NCBI GenBank assembly: GCA_964342385.1
Contig: CAYFGP010000009.1
Location: forward strand, 25,175-89,174
DNA: 64,000 nucleotides
DNA from: Oceanospirillum sp964342385
GTDB taxonomy: Bacteria; Pseudomonadota; Gammaproteobacteria; Pseudomonadales; Halomonadaceae
Reading direction: 5' to 3'
Made by a program: the position numbers and the translations under genes. Position 1 is the first letter of the stretch; every line of letters begins with the position of its first letter. The notes under the pieces were generated by a model. It saw nothing but the letters and a program-made list of their open reading frames with translations, ran no database searches and had not been told where the DNA came from. Positions 43,918-52,025 of the stretch are shown here, piece by piece.

Positions 43918-44763
43918 TTACCGGGACTCACGACGGTGCATAAAGGCCAGTTTTTCCAGCAGAGACACATCCTGCTCATTTTTCACCAAAGCACCGTGCA
44001 ACGGTGGAATCGCCTTAGAAGAGTCGCGGTTCTGCAGCATCTCCAGACTGATCTCATCAGCCATCAGCAATTTCAGCCAGTCGATCAACTCAGAAGTCGA
44101 TGGCTTTTTCTTCAGGCCACGCACTTCACGCAGATCAAAGAACAGCTCCAGCGCTTCCGATACCAACTTTTGCTGAATCTCCGGATAGTGCACATCCACA
44201 ATCTGCTTCATGGTGTCTTTATCTGGGAAGGCGATGTAGTGGAAGAAACAACGACGCAGGAAGGCATCCGGCAGCTCTTTTTCGTTGTTACTGGTGATAA
44301 TTACAATCGGACGCTGCTTTGCCTTGATGGTCTCACCGGTCTCGTAAACATGGAACTCCATCTTATCCAGTTCCAGCAGCAGATCGTTCGGGAACTCGAT
44401 ATCCGCTTTATCCACCTCATCAATCAGCAGTACCACCTGCTCATCCGCTTCAAAGGCTTCCCACAGTTTACCCTTGTTGATGTAGTTTTTAATATCATGA
44501 ACCTTGTCATCGCCCAGCTGGGAATCACGCAGACGGGAAACTGCATCATATTCATACAAGCCCTGATGAGCCTTAGTGGTGGACTTGATGTGCCATTGGA
44601 TCAAACGTACACCCAATGCTTCAGCCAGCTCTTCTGCCAGCATCGTCTTACCTGTGCCCGGCTCCCCTTTAATCAATAACGGACGCCCCAGTGTAATGGT
44701 GGCATTCACTGCCATCTGGAGTTCGGGGGTCGCGACGTATTGATCAGTACCTTGGAATTTCAT
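43918..44763 (-). CDS. MoxR family AAA+ ATPase
   Basis: A 281-residue single AAA+ domain. Walker A is IKGEPGTGKTMLAEELA, Walker B VVLLIDEVDKADIEF, sensor 1 PIVIITSNNEKELPDA, with an Arg finger FLRRCFFHYIAFPD and the MoxR lid helix at the end. The ATPase works with the VWA protein encoded directly downstream. It is divergent from the proteolytic flagellin gene, with ~225 nt between them. Nothing in the two genes suggests a flagellar role. Confidence 0.93.
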   Translation of the reverse strand: MKFQGTDQYVATPELQMAVNATITLGRPLLIKGEPGTGKTMLAEELAEALGVRLIQWHIKSTTKAHQGLYEYDAVSRLRDSQLGDDKVHDIKNYINKGKLWEAFEADEQVVLLIDEVDKADIEFPNDLLLELDKMEFHVYETGETIKAKQRPIVIITSNNEKELPDAFLRRCFFHYIAFPDKDTMKQIVDVHYPEIQQKLVSEALELFFDLREVRGLKKKPSTSELIDWLKLLMADEISLEMLQNRDSSKAIPPLHGALVKNEQDVSLLEKLAFMHRRESR

Positions 44764-44917
44764 GCAGTAAACTCTTTAATCGGTTGTGTTAACGTTTAAT
44801 CTGTTTTGCTTAATAGCGCTGCCCTTAAGTGTACCTATCCTGTTCGACAACAAAAGACCAAAGCTGCGACCAATAAGTCAAAACTTTATATAACAAATTT
44901 TATCAATCGATTATTTT

Positions 44918-44944
44918 TAAAGTTCTTTCCAGAAATGCCGACAC
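44918..44944 (+). promoter_or_regulatory. sigma-28 (FliA) promoter of the proteolytic flagellin
   Basis: TAAAGTTC (44918-44925), 11 nt, then GCCGACAC (44937-44944). This matches the FliA consensus TAAAGTTT-N11-GCCGATAA at 13 of 16 positions with exact spacing. The start of transcription would fall at about 44951, leaving a 5' leader of ~39 nt before the ATG at 44990. Confidence 0.88.
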
Positions 44945-44989
44945 TATAAGGTGTATAAAAATTCTTATCGGAGTAAATGGAAAAACCTG

Positions 44990-46645
44990 ATGCTATTTGT
45001 AAATACCAACGTCCCAGCTCTTAAAGGCATGAATCGATTAGCTTCTGTTTCAGAACGAATGAATCGTAGCTTCGAGCAGCTGTCATCTGGCTCACGCATT
45101 AACTCTGCACGTGATGACTCCGCTGGTTTACAAATATCCAACCGTCTAGAAACTCAAATTATTGGTACAAGACAAGCTAGCAGAAATATTCAAGATGGAA
45201 TATCTGCCATACAGATTGCGGATGGTGCAATGGCAGAGATAACCGAAATTGCTTTTCGCATGAAGGAAGTTGCTGTTCGCATGTCCAGCAATACTTGGGC
45301 ACCAGAAGACTATGCCAGCGCCCAAGAAGAAATTAATGCCTTGATTGATGCCTCCAACCAAATAGCTGAAAGTGCCAGCCTTGGTAACGTCCCGCTACTG
45401 GAAGGCCCTGAAGTTGAAGCAACGGCAGGTACAGACGCCTATATTCTTGGAAGGCTTGCAGGAATGCTTGAACAATCAGAAGCCAATGTAAAAGCCTATT
45501 TTGGCTTAGAGGGAGATGGAAAAGATCAAGTTGATATAGTTTTAAATAAACCGGGTGCAATCGGTGGTAACATAGCATTTGTCACCTTTGCTGGAAATGA
45601 TGTGATTAATATAACCGCAGATTTTGCAGATTTTGCTGCCCCCGAACCTAATGCCCTGCCAATCCAGTATATTGACCGAGTTGTAATGCATGAGATGGTA
45701 CATGCTGTTACTGCTAACCAGCTTGCCACAACAGTTAGTTCCCAAACTTGGTTTATGGAAGGAATCGCCGAATTGATTCATGGTGCTGATGAACGTTTAT
45801 CCACCCTAGTGCCTGCAGCAGGTAGCGCCCAGAATTTCATGTCAACGTTTACCGGAGCCTTTGGTGGCAGTGATACCGATTATGCCCAAGCTTTTGTCGC
45901 AGCACGCATGATTCATGACGGTATGAAAGATGCGGGATATGGAAACGGTATCAGAACCTTTATAGAAGATTTAAAAGGCAGTGGAGCTGGCGCCACTCTG
46001 GATGATGCATTCGGCCGATATTTTGACATGACAGAAGCTGAATTTATAGCACATGTAGCTAGCACAGGTGGAGCCTATATCGACAAAAATGTTGATTTCA
46101 CCAATGATGATACTGGAGGAATCGGCGGCCTAGACGCCGATGGTATGGGAGTAAAAAATGCTAAAGATGCTGTTGGTGACACCTTAAGCTACTCCGAACA
46201 GCCGCTCAAAGGTTTTGTTGTTAATTGGCCAGCAGGGTTTATCCCTCCACATAAAAAAACTTTTAGCCTGCATACTGGTAGTGAATCGGGTATGCGAAGT
46301 GACTTTAAAATACGTGGTGGCACCGCCGAACGTATCGGCTTATCTGGCGTCAATGTTGAAGCCAATGCCAGAGGCTCCGTTGAAATTGTCGAACGTGCAA
46401 TAGGGAATATTCACGAGATACGCACTGAACTGGGCGCCACACTGAATGAGCTTCAATCCCACTTACGTAATAATGAGAATACGATTGTTAATGTATCACA
46501 CTCTAAATCACAGATCACAGATACAGACTTTGCTAGTACAACTGCAGAATTGACGCGTAGCCAGATCATCCAACAAGCAGCAGCTTCCATACTTACCCAA
46601 GCAAACCAAACCCCAAACATCGCACTAACACTGTTAGGTCGTTAG
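44990..46645 (+). CDS. proteolytic flagellin (flagellinolysin-like): flagellin with inserted zinc metallopeptidase domain
   Basis: A 551-residue flagellin with an enzyme in its exposed region. Residues ~1-138 are the N-terminal D0/D1 domain (LFVNTNVPALKGMNRL, LSSGSRINSARDDSAGLQIS, EITEIAFRMKEVAVRMS); residues ~425-551 are the C-terminal part (SVEIVERAIGNIHEIRTELG, ending IALTLLGR). Between them, ~150-370 form a gluzincin-type peptidase: HEMVH at 234-238 gives two His ligands and the general-base Glu, and WFMEGIAELIHG at 254-265 gives a third ligand, E257 (with E261). The spacing is like collagenase/flagellinolysin enzymes. I start at the ATG at 44990: an in-frame GTG at 44951 is at the predicted transcription start. 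No signal peptide, as expected for flagellar export. No other flagellar gene is in the window; it is flanked by moxR and cysK. Confidence 0.93.
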   Translation: MLFVNTNVPALKGMNRLASVSERMNRSFEQLSSGSRINSARDDSAGLQISNRLETQIIGTRQASRNIQDGISAIQIADGAMAEITEIAFRMKEVAVRMSSNTWAPEDYASAQEEINALIDASNQIAESASLGNVPLLEGPEVEATAGTDAYILGRLAGMLEQSEANVKAYFGLEGDGKDQVDIVLNKPGAIGGNIAFVTFAGNDVINITADFADFAAPEPNALPIQYIDRVVMHEMVHAVTANQLATTVSSQTWFMEGIAELIHGADERLSTLVPAAGSAQNFMSTFTGAFGGSDTDYAQAFVAARMIHDGMKDAGYGNGIRTFIEDLKGSGAGATLDDAFGRYFDMTEAEFIAHVASTGGAYIDKNVDFTNDDTGGIGGLDADGMGVKNAKDAVGDTLSYSEQPLKGFVVNWPAGFIPPHKKTFSLHTGSESGMRSDFKIRGGTAERIGLSGVNVEANARGSVEIVERAIGNIHEIRTELGATLNELQSHLRNNENTIVNVSHSKSQITDTDFASTTAELTRSQIIQQAAASILTQANQTPNIALTLLGR

Positions 46646-46660
46646 CCATAACGATCTAAC
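46633..46660 (+). terminator. hairpin overlapping the flagellin stop codon
   Basis: GTTAGGTCGTTA and TAACGATCTAAC pair over 12 bp (one G-U) around GCCA, right at the stop codon. Only TT-C-T follows, so it is a weak terminator or an mRNA 3' stabilising element. Confidence 0.5.
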
Positions 46661-46721
46661 TTCTGAGTGTTCTTAGCTTAAAACCTTATCGAATCAAGTT
46701 CATATAGATTTTTTGCCAACG

Positions 46722-46797
46722 AATCCCTAATCTTAGTGTCAACTTACAGCGAACTTTTTCAGTTAACTGTAAGAAAACAATCAGAAAATTAGGGATT
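46722..46797 (+). promoter_or_regulatory. structured cysK leader that can sequester the Shine-Dalgarno sequence
   Basis: AATCCCTAAT (46722-46731) is the exact complement of ATTAGGGATT (46788-46797), which contains the cysK SD AGGG (46791-46794), 7 nt before the ATG at 46802. Between the arms an inner hairpin CTTACAG (46743-46749)/CTGTAAG (46767-46773) would bring them together. A -10-like TATAGA near 46703 would start transcription just upstream of the left arm. Together they form a compact ~80-nt leader able to switch translation; no known riboswitch class is recognised. Confidence 0.55.
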
Positions 46798-46801
46798 TTT
46801 T

Positions 46802-47773
46802 ATGAGCAAGGTTTTCGAAGATAACTCACTGACCATCGGCAATACTCCACTGGTTAAAATCAACCGCCTGAGCAGCCACCCAAATCTATACGCTAAACTA
46901 GAAAGCCGTAACCCGGCCTTCTCTGTGAAGTGCCGTATCGGTGCTAATATGATCTGGGATGCGGAAAAGCGTGGCGTCCTGAAACAGGGTATGGAAATCG
47001 TTGAGCCAACCAGTGGTAATACCGGTATTGCTCTATGTTTTGTTGCTGCATCCCGTGGTTACAAGATCACCCTGACCATGCCATCCAGCATGAGCTTGGA
47101 GCGCCGTAAAATGATGAAAGCACTGGGTGCTAACATCGTATTAACCGAGCCTGCGAAAGGTATGAAAGGCGCCATCGCCAAAGCGGAAGAGCTGATCACG
47201 GAACGCCCTGATCATTACTTTATGCCGCAACAGTTTGAAAACCCGGCTAACCCTGAGATCCATGAGAAAACCACAGGCCCTGAGATCTGGATGGATACCG
47301 ACGGTGAAGTGGATATGATCGTAGCAGGCGTAGGTACTGGCGGCACTATTACCGGTATCTCCCGCTATCTGAAGAACGTTCAGGGCAAGGCGATCAAATC
47401 CGTTGCAGTCGAGCCAGTAGATTCCCCGGTGATCACTCAAACCATCAATGGTGATGAAGTAAAACCTGCACCACACAAAATTCAAGGTATCGGCGCGGGT
47501 TTTGTACCTAAGAACCTGGATCTGTCACTGGTAGATCAGGTTGAACAAGTAGGTAACGACGAAGCGATTGCTATGGCTCGCGAACTGATGCTACAGGAAG
47601 GTGTGATCTGTGGTATTTCCTGTGGTGCAGCTATGGTAGCAGCCCTGCGTCAGGCAGAACTGCCAGAGAATCAAGACAAAACCATTGTTGTGATCATGCC
47701 GGACTCTGGTGAACGCTATCTGTCTACCGCCCTGTTTGAAGGTATGTTTACCGATAACGAAATGGTGCAGTAA
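46802..47773 (+). CDS. cysK: cysteine synthase A (O-acetylserine sulfhydrylase)
   Basis: Makes cysteine from O-acetylserine and sulfide with PLP. The PLP-binding Lys is at residue 43 (PAFSVKCRIGANM), the substrate loop is PTSGNTGIAL, and the phosphate-binding GVGTGGTITGISRYLK is intact; the C-terminal IMPDSGERYLSTALFEG is typical of CysK and not CysM. Length 323, as in E. coli. The upstream leader can pair the SD (see the leader entry), so translation may be regulated. It ends at a bidirectional terminator. Confidence 0.95.
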   Translation: MSKVFEDNSLTIGNTPLVKINRLSSHPNLYAKLESRNPAFSVKCRIGANMIWDAEKRGVLKQGMEIVEPTSGNTGIALCFVAASRGYKITLTMPSSMSLERRKMMKALGANIVLTEPAKGMKGAIAKAEELITERPDHYFMPQQFENPANPEIHEKTTGPEIWMDTDGEVDMIVAGVGTGGTITGISRYLKNVQGKAIKSVAVEPVDSPVITQTINGDEVKPAPHKIQGIGAGFVPKNLDLSLVDQVEQVGNDEAIAMARELMLQEGVICGISCGAAMVAALRQAELPENQDKTIVVIMPDSGERYLSTALFEGMFTDNEMVQ

Positions 47774-47804
47774 GGCTAATCTGGCCACAATAAGGTAAGG
47801 CATA

Positions 47805-47836
47805 AAAAACGGAGCGATTAATGCTCCGTTTTCTTG
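47805..47836. terminator. bidirectional terminator between cysK and the amidotransferase gene
   Basis: AAAACGGAGC and GCTCCGTTTT form a perfect stem with a 7-nt loop, T-rich on both sides, between convergent genes. Confidence 0.9.
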
Positions 47837-47865
47837 TTTATCTCACTCTGATTGATAGAAAAGTA

Positions 47866-48717
47866 CTAAGCTGAACCAGATTCTGAACCTGTAGAAGCAC
47901 TCCCTACCTGAGCATCTCCTTGCGCTTCCATAACCAGCTTCGAGAAATGCTGCAATACAACCTCACCTTCCTTGAACACAATCAGCTCTCCAGGCTGCAT
48001 GGTATTCCACTCTTCATTATCAGTCAGTGGCTGAGTCGCAATAACAGTCACCACATCATTAGGTGTAGTTTCCTGCTTAAAGTCTACCGTCATCTCCACA
48101 TCTGACAGATGGGCCTTGCCAAAAGGCGCACGACGGGTAATCCAACTCAGCTTTGTTGAACAGTAGGCAAATAGATAATCGCCATTGGACAACAGCATAT
48201 TAAATACACCCTTACCTCTTAACTGCTCACACCAACCGTGCAACGCAGTACTTAACGGCTCAACTGTACACTGATCAGTGAAGTTTAACCGGATCTGAGC
48301 TAGTAACCAGCAGAATGCCTGCTCACTATCTGTAGATCCTACTGGCAGATAGAAGCTAGCCGGGAAATGCCCCGGAGCATTTTCCAGCTGACCATTATGA
48401 GCATAACTCCAGTAACGTCCCCACATCTCACGACTGAACGGATGGGTGTTTTCCAGACAGATGCCACCCACATTAGCCTGACGGATATGACTGATCACTG
48501 CCTTGCTCTTAATGGGATAGTTCTGAATCAGTTGAGCAATTTCAGAGTCTACCGAAGGACTAGGATCACGGAACTCCCGATAACCTTTACCCTCATAAAA
48601 TGCAATTCCCCAACCATCCTTATGGGGGCCGGTATCCCCGCCCCGTTTGATCAAACCACTGAAACTAAAACAGATATCTGTTGGTACATTGGCACTCATG
48701 CCTAACAGTTCACACAT
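47866..48717 (-). CDS. class II glutamine amidotransferase, YafJ-like
   Basis: A 283-residue Ntn-hydrolase domain. Cys2 (MCELLGMS) becomes the N-terminal nucleophile after Met removal. HIRQANVG, ENTHPFSREMWGRYWSYAHNGQLE and STDSEQAFCWLL are the motifs of the YafJ/DUG3-like branch. Such proteins hydrolyse glutamine or gamma-glutamyl compounds; the ammonia acceptor is unknown. The C-terminal tail is low-complexity (GSASTGSESGSA). A gamma-glutamyltransferase gene is ~12 kb away, but no direct link is visible. Confidence 0.88.
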   Translation of the reverse strand: MCELLGMSANVPTDICFSFSGLIKRGGDTGPHKDGWGIAFYEGKGYREFRDPSPSVDSEIAQLIQNYPIKSKAVISHIRQANVGGICLENTHPFSREMWGRYWSYAHNGQLENAPGHFPASFYLPVGSTDSEQAFCWLLAQIRLNFTDQCTVEPLSTALHGWCEQLRGKGVFNMLLSNGDYLFAYCSTKLSWITRRAPFGKAHLSDVEMTVDFKQETTPNDVVTVIATQPLTDNEEWNTMQPGELIVFKEGEVVLQHFSKLVMEAQGDAQVGSASTGSESGSA

Positions 48718-48750
48718 GTGACGCTTGTTTTCCTCTGTTCAGTCTTTCAG

Positions 48751-50643
48751 TTATAGCGACAGATCATTATCGCGTTTCGCTTCTTCTTTCTGCTGACGGG
48801 CCGCAGTACGACGCTGCACAAAGCGACGGTATAACCAGAAGGCACCTGCAAACAGCGCGATATTTGCCAGACCTACTGCGATATAAACCCACAACAGGTC
48901 AGAACCGCCTGGTGTTGGATCCAGAGGCTTATCGTTTGGATCCAGCAGGTTCATACGCTCTTTTTTCTTTTCTTCCTTAGGAGCTGATTCATCAGAGCCT
49001 CCCGCTGCCGCACTATCGCCAGTCTCTTCCGGCGGTAATGCTTGTGACTGAACCGCTGACTCCTCTTCCATCGTAGAAACCTGAGGCTCAGGGTTCAGAG
49101 ATGGAATCACAATAGACTCCAGCTCAACATCCAGAGGTTTGCCCTCTACAGTGCCTTTTGCATATAAGCGAATCACCTGTTCCTTATTGCGATTCAGCTC
49201 TGGCAGCTTCATGGTCCAGCTTTCCTGACTGGCTAGCGCCGCTTGCAGATTCAAGCCCTCAACGGAAGCGGTAATCTGAACATCACGGGCATTCAGCTCA
49301 GGCAGTACCTTTGTAAAGAAGACGCGGGTCGGGTCATTGCCCTCATCATAATCGACACTAGTGCTGACAATATCCTGTACGGATACTGGCTGAGAGATGG
49401 AACGTTGGAAGGTTTTACCATCCAGATTCACTTTAATACGGAAGTTACCGGTTTTATTAAACGGCCCTAACTCAGTCTCAAAATAACCTGCTGAACCTGG
49501 CTTACCGGTCAAAATATCAGACTTTATAACCTGATCACTATCTGACACCTGCTCAGCATTTAACGTCATCACCTTCAGGAATTCTGAACGGGTTATCAAC
49601 TCACCTTCTTCGGTAATCGAGGCTTCGATATCCAGACTCAGGCCACGGAACAGAGTCGCAGGTACATCACTGGTCTGCAGACTCAGATCGGATACCACCG
49701 TCACTCGGTTTTCTGGATGCATCTCTGTTTCAATCAGCCACTCGCCGTCTTCAGGATCCGTCACCGTAATCAAATCGTAGTGGGTCTCATAGTGCCAGCG
49801 GATATTGTCCGGTTTATCCAGAGAAGTATAACGGGTACCACTTGGCGAGATCAGGAATACACGCTGGCTATTTGGCTTGTGGAATACCAGAGCGGTAAAC
49901 TCATTAATACTGCTATCCACCAGGAAGCGATTATTCTCCAGCGGAACCTGTTCACTCGGAGCAGTACGATCCAGCGCCTGAACAAACAACTGCATCAGCT
50001 CTTCTGCATTATTCGCAACCGCAGCCAAACCGCCGGTACGCTGGGCTAGTTTCAGCATCAGATCCTTATCGGCGTTATCCGACAGAGCAACGGTATGAAT
50101 AGTAAAACCTGCTTTCTGCAGCTCAGGCAGCAGGTCAAACTGAATATCATCGCGGGAACGGTTATTTTCAATACGTTTCTGGCGCTCACTGCCCGCTTCT
50201 GAAATATCCACCAGACCATCGGTCAGCAAGATGATATGACGATCATAACCACCTGCATCACGCTTAGAATCGTAAGTGGAACGCTCTAATGCATTTTCAA
50301 TATCGGTAAACAATGCAGAAGAAGTGATATCACGGCTGCGACTACGAGCCTCGCGACGCCAGTCTTCATTCACCCCTTCATGGGGCACCAAGGAGTTAAC
50401 ATACTCACCAAAGGTCCAAACCCCCGCTTTACTGCCTTGAGGCAGCAGGTCGACCAGCAGGTTTAATGCTGGCACCCTTAAATTATTCGGATCGTTTTCT
50501 TTCATACTGCCGGAAATATCGATCAACACCCGAACATCTGGTTTGCTATTGGCCGCTAAACCCATTTGGGATGCCAAAAGCAGACACAGGGTACAGACAA
50601 TACTCAGCGCTTTTCCGATACGAAGATCATTTGAGAGTGCCAT
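48751..50643 (-). CDS. VWA domain membrane protein, TIGR03503-like
   Basis: A 630-residue protein: N-terminal signal sequence (IVCTLCLLLASQMGLAA), a VWA domain from ~35 to 225 with MIDAS VRVLIDISGSMKENDP and the metal-site HIILLTDGLVD, beta-rich middle region (~260-520), a low-complexity acidic stretch (STMEEESAVQSQALPPEETG) and a C-terminal TM helix (DLLWVYIAVGLANIALFAGA) followed by a basic coiled tail. Most of the protein should be periplasmic. The layout is that of the uncharacterised TIGR03503 family of gammaproteobacteria. The gene is between an amidotransferase gene (33 nt away) and two genes for small membrane proteins. Confidence 0.87.
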   Translation of the reverse strand: MALSNDLRIGKALSIVCTLCLLLASQMGLAANSKPDVRVLIDISGSMKENDPNNLRVPALNLLVDLLPQGSKAGVWTFGEYVNSLVPHEGVNEDWRREARSRSRDITSSALFTDIENALERSTYDSKRDAGGYDRHIILLTDGLVDISEAGSERQKRIENNRSRDDIQFDLLPELQKAGFTIHTVALSDNADKDLMLKLAQRTGGLAAVANNAEELMQLFVQALDRTAPSEQVPLENNRFLVDSSINEFTALVFHKPNSQRVFLISPSGTRYTSLDKPDNIRWHYETHYDLITVTDPEDGEWLIETEMHPENRVTVVSDLSLQTSDVPATLFRGLSLDIEASITEEGELITRSEFLKVMTLNAEQVSDSDQVIKSDILTGKPGSAGYFETELGPFNKTGNFRIKVNLDGKTFQRSISQPVSVQDIVSTSVDYDEGNDPTRVFFTKVLPELNARDVQITASVEGLNLQAALASQESWTMKLPELNRNKEQVIRLYAKGTVEGKPLDVELESIVIPSLNPEPQVSTMEEESAVQSQALPPEETGDSAAAGGSDESAPKEEKKKERMNLLDPNDKPLDPTPGGSDLLWVYIAVGLANIALFAGAFWLYRRFVQRRTAARQQKEEAKRDNDLSL

Positions 50644-50710
50644 TACTGATCCTTACTTAATTACAAACTTGCCTTAAAGAGCATCCAACTGACGACCATC
50701 AGTCAATAGA

Positions 50711-51373
50711 CTAGACAATCGTCTCCGCCAGCTTACGACCATGCTCAGTCACATACCAGCGAGAACCCCAACCGCTATTTACCTTACCCGCCAGGCCTTT
50801 ACCGACGAGAACTGCCAGACTCTTTTGCAGGTCCGACTCATCCAGCTCAGTTTCTGTACTTAAACCAGACAGTGCACGATAGATATGGCGACCACTGGAC
50901 AGGCTTTTCAATACTGCGGTTGAAGTCACATCCAAAGTATCCAGTTCAGTCTCAGAAACAATGATTGCTTCTTCTCGCTCAGTTTCGGTTTCAAGCAGAG
51001 GTGTCAGAGCATCCTGCAACTGTTTCAGTTCCTGTTTCAGCTCTTCAACCTGAGTTTTAGCATGCTCAGAAGCCACCAGAGAACGATCCAATGCATTGGT
51101 CACAACCATACGGGAACCGATAGCCGCAATCAGACAGATACCTGTATAGATTAGCATTTTTGACGAATCGGTCTGGCTCAGTACCACAATATCACTGCCC
51201 ATCAGGTCCAGAACAACCGGGACCAGGAACGATGCACCAACACCCACAACCAAACAGCGTGCCAGTGCCACTGTATCTTTATTATTCTGATTAAGCAGAT
51301 AGAAGTTAATCAGACCACCAAAAACCCCTGCCATCAGCATGACAAAAGTAAGAATAACAACGTGCGATACCAT
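50711..51373 (-). CDS. three-helix membrane protein with coiled coil and winged-helix-like tail
   Basis: A 220-residue protein with three predicted TM helices (about 5-25, 38-62 and 72-92), a coiled coil (~103-130; TQVEELKQELKQLQDALTPL), and a cytosolic C-terminus (~145-220) that resembles a winged helix (LKSLSSGRHIYRALSGLS; SGWGSRWYVTEHGRKLAE). The layout may match the YEATS-associated three-TM (YLATT) family, but I cannot verify this. It lies 67 nt downstream in position from the TIGR03503-like gene, on the same strand. Its function is unknown; the wing-like domain on a membrane protein suggests a protein- or ligand-sensing role. Confidence 0.8.
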   Translation of the reverse strand: MVSHVVILTFVMLMAGVFGGLINFYLLNQNNKDTVALARCLVVGVGASFLVPVVLDLMGSDIVVLSQTDSSKMLIYTGICLIAAIGSRMVVTNALDRSLVASEHAKTQVEELKQELKQLQDALTPLLETETEREEAIIVSETELDTLDVTSTAVLKSLSSGRHIYRALSGLSTETELDESDLQKSLAVLVGKGLAGKVNSGWGSRWYVTEHGRKLAETIV

Positions 51374-51550
51374 GTTTTATTTTCCCGAACTGTTTCCGTG
51401 TTTAAAGCTGCAATGACGATGCCCTGAGTGGCTAACCACTAGACACCCGTTACGACCAGCTAAAATTAAATGGGGATATTGTTATGCATTCCCCCGTTAC
51501 ACACAATGACAAATGTGCGTAAAAATATATTCTTTAACAGTTAGTTATTA

Positions 51551-51997
51551 CTAAGTTGCTTTTTCTACACCATTCACTGAAGGCTCAACTTTCTCGCTTT
51601 CAGTATTGTGTGACTCCTGCTGTTCTTCATCTTCTTTTTCAGAACTGAAACGACGGCTAATCCACCAACCGCTCAGCCACAGCAGATAACCCAATGTCAG
51701 CACAGCAATCAGAGGCATACCAGCACGTTTCCAGTTATCTCCACCTAAAGTGACACCTTCGAAGACAGCAATTGTAATGGCTGGGGCAAGCGGCCCCATG
51801 GCATCCGGCTGCACATACCAAGGCGTTGCCATTAACACCAGAGCTGTTACTCGTAAAAATCCTTTAACACTGCCGTGCCAATTGCGAGTCATTCTGAACG
51901 TGACAAGCATTACCACCAAAGCGGATAATGCATAGGTCGCCCAGATCCAGGTCTGATAATTTTCAAAAGTCATAACTGCGGTTTCCGTTGTAGGCAT
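51551..51997 (-). CDS. small three-helix membrane protein, unknown function
   Basis: A ~148-residue protein with about three hydrophobic helices (WIWATYALSALVVMLVTF, VTALVLMATPWYVQP, MPLIAVLTLGYLLWLSGW) and an acidic cytosolic tail (SEKEDEEQQESHNTESEKVE). The ATG at 51997 has AGGG 5 nt upstream; another ATG at 51973 has GGA at ~9 nt and starts with MTFENYQTWIW. It is the first of the leftward set that includes the coiled-coil and VWA proteins. It is divergent from the oligopeptidase gene. No family recognised. Confidence 0.72.
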   Translation of the reverse strand: MPTTETAVMTFENYQTWIWATYALSALVVMLVTFRMTRNWHGSVKGFLRVTALVLMATPWYVQPDAMGPLAPAITIAVFEGVTLGGDNWKRAGMPLIAVLTLGYLLWLSGWWISRRFSSEKEDEEQQESHNTESEKVEPSVNGVEKAT

Positions 51998-52025
51998 TAA
52001 CACCCTGATTTTTAAGCATCCTATT

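Noticed and set aside
43936..44679. 247-codon + strand frame antisense to moxR
   Set aside because: The AAA+ gene on the other strand has Walker A/B and sensor motifs; this frame has none and no SD.
44951..44989. Upstream GTG start for the proteolytic flagellin
   Set aside because: It coincides with the predicted sigma-28 transcription start, and would add 13 residues before the canonical flagellin N-terminus.
42715..46645. moxR/coxE as part of a flagellar operon with the proteolytic flagellin
   Set aside because: They are divergent, and the flagellin has its own sigma-28 promoter; MoxR/VWA pairs have no known flagellar role.
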